Shown here: positions 24,864 to 32,028 of the stretch, piece after piece | Numbering within the stretch: position 1 is the first letter of the stretch | How the letters are laid out: the number at the start of each line of letters is the position of its first letter | Assembly (NCBI GenBank): GCA_016784735.1 | Contig: JADHUC010000109.1 | Location: 1-32,028, forward strand | From: Pirellulaceae bacterium | Lineage (GTDB): Bacteria; Planctomycetota; Planctomycetia; Pirellulales; Pirellulaceae | DNA length: 32,028 bases | Direction: 5' to 3' | The notes under the pieces: model-generated | Told to the model about the DNA's origin: nothing | The model's database searches: none | Seen by the model: the letters and a program-made list of their open reading frames with translations, nothing else | Translations under genes and position numbers: made by a program

Positions 24864-24878
24864 TGGCACGAGTCTTGC
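24864..24878 (+). promoter_or_regulatory. Sigma-54 promoter match 2, upstream of gamma-CA homologue
   Basis: TGGCACGAGTCTTGC matches the -24/-12 consensus fully with correct spacing. The predicted start near 24890 leaves a leader of about 100 nt to ATG 24990. No enhancer-binding protein gene is in the window. Confidence 0.65.
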
Positions 24879-24989
24879 GACAGCGATGGCTGGTGGTGAT
24901 AGTAGTATGGCCGATGAGTTTAGGCCATTCTCAACCACTAGGTGGCGAGTTAGACCATGGGGAAGGTGAGGTATTAGGGAGGTTGTGCG

Positions 24990-25586
24990 ATGAGTCTTGA
25001 ACGGAATACTGCGGGAGACTTCCCGGACGTCGCGGAAGCCGCATTTGTGCACGAGACGGCTACACTGATTGGCAACGTGGTTGTCGAGGATCGCGTCTTC
25101 ATCGGCCCGCAGGCTGTGCTGCGAGCGGATGAGCTTGGCCCCGACGGCATCGTGCATCCGATCGTCATCGGCGAGGGTGCCAACGTACAGGACCGCGCGG
25201 TCGTGCATGCATTGGGTGGCACAGCAGTCAACATCGGGCCCGAATCGTCGATCGCGCAGGGCGCGGTCGTCCAGGGGCCGTGCCAGATTGGGGCGAACTG
25301 CTTCATCGGTTTCAACACCGTCGTCTTCAAGGCAACGTTGGGCGACGACGTAGTGGTGATGCACCACTCGCTGGTGGAGGGCGTCACGATCCCTCCGGGG
25401 CTTCATGTACCATCGATGACGCCTGTTCGAAACGAGGACGAAGTTCAACGCTTGGCGCCTGCAACCACGGACATTATCGCCTTCGCCACGAAGGTCTCCC
25501 AGGCGAATCGTGCTCTCGCGCAAGCCGCACTCGAGTGCCGATTCGACGAGGAAACAAGTCTTGGCGGAGACATGAGGCGAGGATGA
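24990..25586 (+). CDS. Gamma-carbonic-anhydrase homologue lacking two zinc histidines
   Basis: Left-handed beta-helix protein, 198 residues, alignable by eye with archaeal Cam. Retained are the RxDE motif (R45-D47), NVQD (Q67) and the first ligand H73 in VVHAL. The next two ligand positions, in the segment corresponding to LAHQSQVHGP, are Q90 and Q95 (SIAQGAVVQGP). The hexapeptide repeats and the VTIPPGLHVPS loop and C-terminal helix are normal. With two of three zinc histidines replaced it may be non-catalytic, use another metal or serve as a scaffold. GGGAGG lies 7 bases before ATG 24990, downstream of a sigma-54 match. It precedes SulP and DabA genes, so a link to inorganic carbon is plausible. 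Confidence 0.85.
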   Translation: MSLERNTAGDFPDVAEAAFVHETATLIGNVVVEDRVFIGPQAVLRADELGPDGIVHPIVIGEGANVQDRAVVHALGGTAVNIGPESSIAQGAVVQGPCQIGANCFIGFNTVVFKATLGDDVVVMHHSLVEGVTIPPGLHVPSMTPVRNEDEVQRLAPATTDIIAFATKVSQANRALAQAALECRFDEETSLGGDMRRG

Positions 25587-26150
25587 GCTTTCGACTGACC
25601 CGGGGCACTGGGTGCGCGGTGCGTCTTGCATCGCGGGAGCGATCCTCGGTAGACGGACCGGTTGCGCAATAATGATTCAACGCCTGTTCTGGCCCTCGGC
25701 TTCATCCTTGGTTGCGGCGGCCTCGTGCGAGCCGTTCCGACAGCCCCAGCTCCATGGCGGCGTCTCGACTTTGTCTGAGCGAATTTTGGCTGATGAGAGC
25801 GTGCGAAGGCGGAAACGACGCGCGTTCGCAGCCGGAAGCGAGGAAACCACTATACTTGGAGGGCCTTCGATGGGCGGCGCGCCTGCGGTGATTATCCTCG
25901 GCAGCATTACGCTCGTGGGCATGGGGGGCCACATCTCCTCCTGCGTGCTGGCGAACTGGGGCCGGACGGTACCGTCAAGCCAGTCGCGGTCTGCTGCGAG
26001 TAAGCCAAGATTCAGGATGGCGTGGTTGTCCACGCCGTCTGCAACGCGAGTGACTATCGGCGACAGGTGATCTGCACGTGGAGGCCCCAGAATTGCAGGT
26101 CCAAACATTACCAGCAACCATCACGCCCCTTTTTTTCGTTAGAAAGTCTG
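25587..26150. other. Intergenic region without a supported gene
   Basis: Overlapping open frames exist on both strands (about 150 codons each) but none has a ribosome site, signal or recognisable motif, and the two strands look equally open. I see no feature here beyond a T-rich run near 26129-26137. Confidence 0.5.
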
Positions 26151-26179
26151 TTGACTGCCTTCTCGACAGTTCCTATATT
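26151..26179 (+). promoter_or_regulatory. Sigma-70 promoter
   Basis: TTGACT (26151-26156) and TATATT (26174-26179) are separated by exactly 17 bp. Each hexamer has five of six consensus bases. Transcription would start near 26186, 45 bp before ATG 26231. Confidence 0.6.
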
Positions 26180-26230
26180 GCCAAGAATTGCTTTGTGATT
26201 TTTCCTTCCGTGATTTCGCCTTACAGGGAC

Positions 26231-26584
26231 ATGAGATCTCAAGGTTTTCGCTTCAAATTGTTGCTGGTTGTGTTGTGCGCTCCCTCGTTTCTCGGCGTTC
26301 TGCCAGGGTCCGTCGGCGTGCAGACATGGCATGGTGACGGTCGGACCTCAAGTGAATCGGAGCATTGCGAAAACGAGTCGAAGGAAGACGCGTCGTCCCA
26401 CAGCGCACTCAGAATGAGGTGTCGCCAGCCCCTTTCTCGGAATCGCATCACAGCTTTCGCAAAGCCTTGTTCATCCGGCACTTCAAGTCGGCTGCGCGGT
26501 GAAATCGGGCGGCATACTTTCTTTCGCAGCATGCGTGCCGAGCACTCCTCTCGGAACGGAGTGAGTGCTCCTCTGATCTGCTAA
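26231..26584 (+). CDS. Possible small exported protein
   Basis: 117 residues after a good sigma-70 promoter. The N terminus looks like a signal peptide (RFKLLLVVLCAPSFLGVLPG, cleavage possible near SVGVQ). The mature part is hydrophilic, with a His/Glu/Asp/Ser-rich stretch (SESEHCENESKEDASSHS) and an arginine-rich end. The ribosome site is poor (AGGGAC directly before ATG). A hairpin (GAGCACTC / GAGTGCTC, 26540-26570) lies over the last codons. I do not recognise the family and it could be a decayed gene. Confidence 0.35.
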   Translation: MRSQGFRFKLLLVVLCAPSFLGVLPGSVGVQTWHGDGRTSSESEHCENESKEDASSHSALRMRCRQPLSRNRITAFAKPCSSGTSSRLRGEIGRHTFFRSMRAEHSSRNGVSAPLIC

Positions 26585-26775
26585 CCGCTCACCGCCGGCT
26601 TGCTGCGTTCTGACACTCGTAACCGTCGGCTAATACGGGCACGGTGTGTCTGAGAACCATGCTCCTGCCCACTGCGTCTGATCCCGCTTTGTTAGCCTGC
26701 CCGTGGAACGCCTTGAATCAACTCAACTCCGAGCGTGTTGTTGCGCTTCGGCGGCCTCCGGCGGAGGAAATTCGT

Positions 26776-26979
26776 ATGCAAAAGATTGTTGACGGTATTC
26801 GCCAACTTCGATCAAGCATCTTTCGTTTCGAGCAAGAACTGTTCGACTTGCTGGTCGGGGGACGATATCCGCTGGCGTTGCGATGTCCCAGTTCTCAGGC
26901 AACCCTCGAACGACAACGGTTGCCAGCTCAACGTTCGTCTACCCGTCTCACAATCGCACGACGGCCATCGCCTTTCTAG
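26776..26979 (+). pseudogene. N-terminal remnant of a beta-carbonic anhydrase
   Basis: 67 codons with a strong ribosome site (GGAGG, 7 bases before ATG 26776). The first ~35 residues (MQKIVDGIRQLRSSIF, then EQELFDLLVGGRYPLAL) follow the conserved N-terminal helix of beta-carbonic anhydrases, whose usual form is MQKI-x-G...F...ELFEELA-x-GQ-P-x-AL. The next motif should be the zinc/active-site CSDSR; here it reads RCPSSQ and the similarity ends. The frame closes 17 bp before the SulP start. It is most likely the broken front of a carbonic anhydrase gene formerly linked to SulP, or it survives as a leader peptide. Confidence 0.5.
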
Positions 26980-26996
26980 GATGGAGATCCACTTCA

Positions 26997-28631
26997 ATGA
27001 CTCAGGAAGCAAACCAGGTGCCGAGAGGAACACTCGAAGGACTTCGTAGATATTGGAAGTTCGACATCCTTTCGGGCTTTCTTGTGTTTCTAATCGCGCT
27101 GCCCCTTTGTCTTGGAATCTCCCTAGCGTGCGGATACCCGGCTATTGCTGGTATCTTCACCGCGATTATCGGAGGAATGCTGGCGACCTTCTTCAGCAAT
27201 TCAGAACTTACGATCAAAGGACCGGCAGCGGGCCTGATTGTTATAGCAATTGGCTGTGTCACCGAATTTGGTTTTACCGGGGGAGAGGATCCGGCTGCGG
27301 ATATTCAGGCTTATCGGCTCGCCCTTGGGGTCGGTGTAGCGGCAGGTATTATTCAGATTCTCTTCGGCGTGTTTCGAACTGGGATCCTTGGCGAGTTTTT
27401 CCCCACTTCGGCAATTCACGGGTTACTTGCCTCAATTGGTGTGATCATCATCGCCAAGCAATTCCCGGTTACCATGGGCTTGGGATCCCAAGGCGAACCT
27501 TTGGAGCTGCTTGCAAAGATCCCAGAATTCGTCATGGGCATGAACCCGGCTGTGGCGCTCATCGGGATCATCAGCCTGGCCATTATGTTCGGCTACCCAC
27601 TTATTAAGAGCCCACGTCTTAAGGCGATTCCTGCGCCTCTGGTGGTCCTTCTTATCGCCGTCCCAATGGGAATGTACTTCAATCTAGGTCAAGAGCACAC
27701 CTATTCGTTCGGCGGCCGCGATTACGCTCGTGGAGCACATTTGCTCGTCAATGTCCCCGAAAACATGTTCAGCGCCATCACATTTCCAGACTTTTCTGGC
27801 TTGGTCACACCCACAGCGTGGAAGTATATATTGATGTTTTCGCTGATTGGGAGTTTGGAATCTCTCCTGAGTGCCAAAGCAATCGACGAGATTGATCCTT
27901 GGCGCAGGAAGACCAACCAGGACCGTGATCTGCTTGCCGTCGGGGTGGGGAATACTCTCGCCGCTTTCGTTGGTGGGCTGCCGATGATCTCGGAAATCGT
28001 GCGGAGCAAAGCCAATATCGATAACGGGGCGAGAACGCGGTTCGCCAACATGTACCATGGGTCTTTTCTGCTCATCTTTGTCGCGCTTCTACCGGCATTG
28101 ATCAATCAGATCCCGCTTGCTGCATTGGGTGCGATGCTGGTCCGAGTCGGTTTTCGTTTAGCATCACCGCAAGAATTCCTCCATATGTACAAAGTCGGGC
28201 GCGAACAGCTCGTCATCTTTGTCTCAACGATTATCGGTGTTCTGGCAACGGATCTGCTCATCGGGATTGCCATTGGCATAGCTGTCAAAGCAGCCTTCCA
28301 CATTTTCAATGGCGCGCCCCTGATTTCACTCTTTCGACTCCGCGCAAACGTCGAGCAAGAAGACCGAGCGACGGTTGTCGTGAAAGACTCCGCAGTATTC
28401 AGCACGTGGATCGGATTGAAGAAGAGATTGGAAAAAGTACGAGGGGATGGTTCCGTCGTTCTCGATTTGTCGGAGACCTATTTTGTTGACCACACCGTGA
28501 TGGAACGACTCAAGGAAATGGAAAACGAGTTCAAAGAGAGTGGCTCTGAATTAGTCGTAACAGGGTTAGACGAGCATCGAAAGCTATCGGAATATCCAAC
28601 GGCTGCCCGGAAAAAGAGCCGCAAGGAGTAG
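26997..28631 (+). CDS. SulP-family anion transporter with STAS domain
   Basis: Inner-membrane transporter, 544 residues. About 12 hydrophobic segments begin with FDILSGFLVFLIALPLCLGI; the helix 3 region FSNSELTIKGPAAGL is characteristic of SulP proteins. A cytoplasmic STAS domain (about 445-535) includes VVLDLSETYFVDHTVMERL. Family members carry bicarbonate, sulfate or other anions; the DabA and carbonic-anhydrase neighbours favour bicarbonate (inference). A longer frame starts at 26883, but GGAG 10 bases before ATG 26997 and the start of the fold favour the later codon. Codon use is visibly less GC-biased than in the first 23 kb. Confidence 0.92.
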   Translation: MTQEANQVPRGTLEGLRRYWKFDILSGFLVFLIALPLCLGISLACGYPAIAGIFTAIIGGMLATFFSNSELTIKGPAAGLIVIAIGCVTEFGFTGGEDPAADIQAYRLALGVGVAAGIIQILFGVFRTGILGEFFPTSAIHGLLASIGVIIIAKQFPVTMGLGSQGEPLELLAKIPEFVMGMNPAVALIGIISLAIMFGYPLIKSPRLKAIPAPLVVLLIAVPMGMYFNLGQEHTYSFGGRDYARGAHLLVNVPENMFSAITFPDFSGLVTPTAWKYILMFSLIGSLESLLSAKAIDEIDPWRRKTNQDRDLLAVGVGNTLAAFVGGLPMISEIVRSKANIDNGARTRFANMYHGSFLLIFVALLPALINQIPLAALGAMLVRVGFRLASPQEFLHMYKVGREQLVIFVSTIIGVLATDLLIGIAIGIAVKAAFHIFNGAPLISLFRLRANVEQEDRATVVVKDSAVFSTWIGLKKRLEKVRGDGSVVLDLSETYFVDHTVMERLKEMENEFKESGSELVVTGLDEHRKLSEYPTAARKKSRKE

Positions 28632-28695
28632 GCATGGGGCTGTCCATTATCGCCTTTCTTGCGTTTTTCGTCCACGTCCGTGAACAGGCCTGAGT

Positions 28696-31686
28696 GTGAG
28701 GATGGTCGTGATACAAAGTGCTAATACGGAACGAATGGCATCTGAAGCAGATTCGAGTGGCTCTCCGGTGCTTTCCTCGGAAGCACGTGCACGGGTGCGC
28801 GATGAAGTCGTCGAGGCATGCAACATCGTTGCGCAGTCCTGGCCGATGAAGATATTTGCTTATCGCAATCCCCTTCGTGGCTTGGAACACCTAACATTTG
28901 ACGAAGCAATACGCAAAGGAAAACATCTCTTAGGTGGAAATGGATATCTCCCCAATGACGACTATCGTCATCTGTATCGAGAAGGAGTCATTACGGATGA
29001 TGCAGTCAGGCAAGCGATTCGACGTGCCAAGCCCGACATTGATTCCCAGGCAATCATGGTAGGCACTCGTCGAATCTCATCATTGGACGTATTGCGTCTG
29101 CATCTTCTTTTCGGATTCGATGCACTGGCCCCTGCCCTTTTGAGCTGGCAACTCAGTGGTGGAGGTTCGACCAGGGAGTTTCGGCATGATCTGCCCGATG
29201 AATCTAGGAACCCACGAGAGGGTGTTGAATCCTATCTGACGCAACTGTGGGAAAGCACGTTGTCCGCACTGAACCTTGCGGATACGTCTCACGAGTCCCA
29301 ACAGGATGAGGAGCCAGAAGAAAGCGAGCAGCCAACAGTGGAGTTGCCTGCCGGTCGGGCGATCAGTGACTGGTTGGGATTGCTGGCGGGAGCCTCATTG
29401 GTTGATCAAATCAACGACCAGATGATCAAATGGACCGCGGCCTTTCTCGACGAGGGATTGGCGGGTTGGGAAATGCCGGGCAGACACAGCGGGTTCTATC
29501 CTGCTTGGCGCGAGCTTGCAGCAAGGGACTATTCCGGACGTTTTCTTGGCATAGAGCATTTCACCCGAAAGATACGCGATCTACCAGATTCACCCGAAGA
29601 TGCGATCGCCCAATTCCTCGAACGGCTCGGAATCTCCGAACAGCGATGGCCGGACTATCAGGCACGGCAATTTGCTCAACTGCCCGGATGGGTAGGCTTC
29701 ATTCGTTGGCGCGGCGAAAGACCACATTATCCCGCGCAGAAAGAGCACCCGATTGATCCGGTGCAATACCTGGCGGTTCGTCTCTTCTATGAGGTCGAGC
29801 TTGTCCAGTCATTCTGTCGTCGGGAGTGGCAAATCGACGGTACGTTGTCCGCTCTGACCTCCCATTGGGAGACCCACCAGGATGAATACCAGAAACGCGT
29901 TGGTCGGACTTGCCATGCGGTAGATCGCCGTACGCAAACCATCTGTAGGGATGCTTGGCGTCTCTTTCATCTCGCGCAGTTCTTGGAGCTTACTCCTAGC
30001 GATGTCGAGGCGCTTTCGCCATCCGACATCCAATCTTTGCTCGGGTGGTTGGATGCCTTGCCCACGGATGAACACGGCCCTGTATGGCTGGACGCGCTTG
30101 AGTCCAAGTATCGCGAGCAACTGATCGGAGAGTTGTCCACCCAAGTTGGCAAGGCGCCGACGACAAGAGCCCGCCCGCGCGCTCAGCTCTCATTTTGCAT
30201 TGATGCGCGGTCCGAGCCGTTCCGTCGGCATATTGAAGCGCAGGGGCCGTATGAGACACACGGTTACGCCGGGTTCTTTGGCATACCCATTAGGTATCAA
30301 GCATTCGATGACGATACGCGTCAACCTCTGTGCCCGGTGCCAATCTTTCCCGGGTTTGCAGTCAATGAGGTTCCCCGCTCTGCCGAGGATGGACCATTGC
30401 AGACCTATGCCACGGGGTCACGCTGGAACCAACTAGGAAGACACTTGTTTCATGATCTCAAGAGTAATCCGATCGGCTCCTTGATGCTGATTGATGCTCT
30501 GGGCCTATTCTTTAGCTTCCGTTTGGTTGGCAAAACGTTTTTCACGAAATCCTACGAATCCGTTAAGTCCTGGGCACGAAAATGGTTCGCTCCCAAGGTC
30601 GTGACCGAGATACCGATCGATGTCGTCGAGGATCATCATGACGACGCAACACCAGTCTTGCCTCACGGTTTCACTTTGGAGGAACAGGCGTTTTTTATAG
30701 AAAAGGGCTTGCGAGCAATGGGGTTAACCGAGAACTTTGCCCCGCTCGTGGTTCTCTGCGGCCACGGAAGCACCGCGGACAATAATCCTTATGCCGCCGC
30801 GTACAACTGCGGTGCCTGTGGCGGCGGTCACGGCGACCCCAATGCGCGGATATTCGCAGCCATGGGCAACAGACCAGAAGTCCGCAGCATACTCGACGAA
30901 CATGGGATATCCGTACCGGATGACACTCTGTTTGTTGCGGGAAAACATGACATGGTGACCGATCGCGTCACACTCCTCGATCTAGAACAAGCTCCTGAGA
31001 GTCATGCCGAGGATATACAGCTATTGACTCGAGACCTGGAACGGGCGGGCGGATCTCAAGCTCTGGAGCGATGTCGCCGGCTACCGCAGGCTCCTAAGAA
31101 TGTTTCACCCGAACAAGCTTTCGATCACGTGCGGTCGCGCAGCATGGACTGGGCGAATGTTCGTCCAGAATGGGGATTGTCCAGCAACTTCGCTTTCATC
31201 GTCGGCAAACGATGGCTCACCCGCGACCTGAATCTGGAGGGGCGCAGCTTTTTGCACTGTTATGACGCTGACGCCGATAGCGAGGGGAAGGTGTTGGAAG
31301 GGATCATGACAGCTCCATTGGTCGTCACTCAGTGGATTAGTATGGAGTATTATTTCTCCGCTGTAGATCCCTGGTCTTATGGCGCGGGTAGCAAAGTGAC
31401 ACACAATGTCGTCTCAGGTGTTGGTGTGATGCACGGCGCCCACAGCGATCTTGCGGCGGGACTGCCTCTGCAGGGCTTGAACGATGGTAGCAAACACTAC
31501 CACGAACCAGTGCGGCTGATCGCGATCCTCCAGGCGCCCACCGCTCGAATATCCGCCCTCATCCAGAAGCACACGGTTCTGCAGCAAATATTCCATAACC
31601 AATGGATCCATCTGATGGCGATTGACCCGGCGACCGGCGAGTTCCACCGATACAATCCGGACGCCACGTGGGTACCTTATCGGTAA
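28696..31686 (+). CDS. dabA: DabA-type inorganic-carbon protein (DUF2309)
   Basis: Large cytoplasmic or membrane-associated protein, 996 residues, matching the DUF2309/DabA family. DabA resembles a beta-carbonic anhydrase and, with a membrane partner of the antiporter type (DabB), drives energy-coupled CO2/bicarbonate accumulation. The zinc/catalytic set is complete: C501 and D503 (SFCIDARSE), H690 (LCGHGS) and C705 (YNCGACGGGHGD). The 15-residue gap between the last two equals that in characterised DabA. A Glu-rich insert lies near 195-215. GTG 28696, ATG 28702 and ATG 28735 are possible starts, none with a strong ribosome site. It lies 64 bp after SulP and 37 bp before mrpE; no DabB gene is in the window, so the Mrp antiporter subunits may fill that place. 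Confidence 0.93.
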   Translation: MRMVVIQSANTERMASEADSSGSPVLSSEARARVRDEVVEACNIVAQSWPMKIFAYRNPLRGLEHLTFDEAIRKGKHLLGGNGYLPNDDYRHLYREGVITDDAVRQAIRRAKPDIDSQAIMVGTRRISSLDVLRLHLLFGFDALAPALLSWQLSGGGSTREFRHDLPDESRNPREGVESYLTQLWESTLSALNLADTSHESQQDEEPEESEQPTVELPAGRAISDWLGLLAGASLVDQINDQMIKWTAAFLDEGLAGWEMPGRHSGFYPAWRELAARDYSGRFLGIEHFTRKIRDLPDSPEDAIAQFLERLGISEQRWPDYQARQFAQLPGWVGFIRWRGERPHYPAQKEHPIDPVQYLAVRLFYEVELVQSFCRREWQIDGTLSALTSHWETHQDEYQKRVGRTCHAVDRRTQTICRDAWRLFHLAQFLELTPSDVEALSPSDIQSLLGWLDALPTDEHGPVWLDALESKYREQLIGELSTQVGKAPTTRARPRAQLSFCIDARSEPFRRHIEAQGPYETHGYAGFFGIPIRYQAFDDDTRQPLCPVPIFPGFAVNEVPRSAEDGPLQTYATGSRWNQLGRHLFHDLKSNPIGSLMLIDALGLFFSFRLVGKTFFTKSYESVKSWARKWFAPKVVTEIPIDVVEDHHDDATPVLPHGFTLEEQAFFIEKGLRAMGLTENFAPLVVLCGHGSTADNNPYAAAYNCGACGGGHGDPNARIFAAMGNRPEVRSILDEHGISVPDDTLFVAGKHDMVTDRVTLLDLEQAPESHAEDIQLLTRDLERAGGSQALERCRRLPQAPKNVSPEQAFDHVRSRSMDWANVRPEWGLSSNFAFIVGKRWLTRDLNLEGRSFLHCYDADADSEGKVLEGIMTAPLVVTQWISMEYYFSAVDPWSYGAGSKVTHNVVSGVGVMHGAHSDLAAGLPLQGLNDGSKHYHEPVRLIAILQAPTARISALIQKHTVLQQIFHNQWIHLMAIDPATGEFHRYNPDATWVPYR

Positions 31687-31723
31687 CTTTGGTAGACCAA
31701 AGCCTCATTTATCAGGCACTGCG

Positions 31724-32028
31724 ATGAAACTGAACAAGTATCGAACCTTGATTGTCAAGACGGGCGGCTTCTTCGTGATTTGGCTTCTTCTTTCTACGAG
31801 CCTCAACCTGATGCATGTTGGATTGGGGCTGCTTGCGTCTTTTGCGGTCGCGTGGCTCAACACCGACCGGGCCGTATCCCGTTTCATGATCGTGCAATTG
31901 CGATTTGCTCGGTATTTTATTTGGCTGGTTGGCCGAATCCTTTACAGTGGCTTCCATCTTTCCGTTATGATCCTCCGTCCATCTCTTCCCATTGACCCTA
32001 AGATGATTCATTATCACACGCACGTGCA
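31724..32028 (+). CDS. mrpE: Mrp cation/proton antiporter subunit E (partial)
   Basis: The first 101 codons are present; the window ends inside the gene. Two N-terminal hydrophobic helices (GGFFVIWLLLSTSLNLMHVGLG and the next), then FIWLVGRILYSGFHLSVMILRP and SLPIDPKMI, follow the MnhE/MrpE pattern. Mrp complexes exchange Na+ for protons across the inner membrane, and subunit E is usually followed by F, G and the large NuoL-like subunits. It starts 37 bp after dabA on the same strand, which suggests a shared transcript. Confidence 0.88.
   Translation, partial: MKLNKYRTLIVKTGGFFVIWLLLSTSLNLMHVGLGLLASFAVAWLNTDRAVSRFMIVQLRFARYFIWLVGRILYSGFHLSVMILRPSLPIDPKMIHYHTHV

Larger units (their letters stand above)
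23872..24989. other. Long intergenic region with possible gene remnants
   Basis: No intact gene is supported. Two sigma-54 promoter matches are described separately. A 31-codon frame from ATG 24109 contains IKLPVGTARLGRGRESW, reminiscent of sigma-70 region 4, and could be the relic of an ECF sigma factor; this is weak. A short hairpin (GAGACA / TGTCTC) lies at 24017-24036. The sequence otherwise has no feature I can name. Confidence 0.5.

Noticed and set aside
25612..26117. Overlapping ~150-codon ORFs on both strands
   Set aside because: Neither has a ribosome site, signal or recognisable motif, and both strands are equally open, which is expected from base composition.
1..32028. CRISPR array, complete insertion sequence, rRNA or tRNA genes
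   Set aside because: No regularly spaced repeats, no transposase frame and no RNA-gene signature were found; the repeats present are isolated palindromes or one long direct repeat.

Overview
The window looks like chromosomal DNA from a GC-rich Gram-negative bacterium, most likely a planctomycete (Pirellulales-like). This rests on OprP/OprO-type porins, a cysteine-rich exported protein, a PstA with an enlarged periplasmic loop and many short paired palindromes between genes. The assignment is inference; no rRNA or tRNA gene is present to confirm it.

Layout. (1) 1-1673: a membrane cytochrome b fused to an ethylbenzene-dehydrogenase-type haem domain, minus strand. (2) 1971-10339: a tripartite efflux system made of a TolC-like outer-membrane lipoprotein, a CusS/OmpR-type two-component system on the minus strand, then an HlyD/MacA-like adaptor, an FtsX/MacB-like permease, an ABC ATPase and a second permease. 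(3) 10350-23871: a phosphate-acquisition island. On the minus strand lie pstS-pstC-pstA-pstB followed by a PhoB-like regulator with a degenerate receiver, a Tlc/MFS-like transporter, a lipoprotein carrying a P-loop NTPase domain, and two copies of a 32-residue membrane peptide gene that is too short for routine annotation. On the plus strand are two phosphate-selective-porin homologues flanking a cysteine-rich exported protein. (4) 23872-24989: an intergenic stretch with two sigma-54 promoter matches. (5) 24990-32028: an inorganic-carbon cluster holding a gamma-carbonic-anhydrase homologue that lacks two of its three zinc histidines, an apparent beta-carbonic-anhydrase remnant, a SulP anion transporter, a DabA/DUF2309 protein with its complete catalytic quartet, and the start of an Mrp antiporter operon (MrpE, cut by the window end).

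The strongest new signal is in the phosphate island. pstS and both small-peptide genes share one promoter design: four 6-base half-sites spaced exactly 11 bp apart, then 9 bp, then a -10 hexamer. The small gene, its promoter and the 3' end of the transporter gene form a gapless direct repeat of about 400 bp (constant offset 5,813 bp) that brackets the whole pst-regulator block. Within the repeat the peptide gene and promoter are nearly unchanged, while the duplicated transporter tail has drifted. This indicates selection on the peptide and its phosphate-type promoter.

The second candidate system is the SulP-DabA-Mrp cluster, which may couple bicarbonate/CO2 capture to a cation gradient. Its genes look less GC-biased than those in the first 23 kb, so it may have been acquired separately. 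All numbers come from reading the sequence directly; no database search was run.
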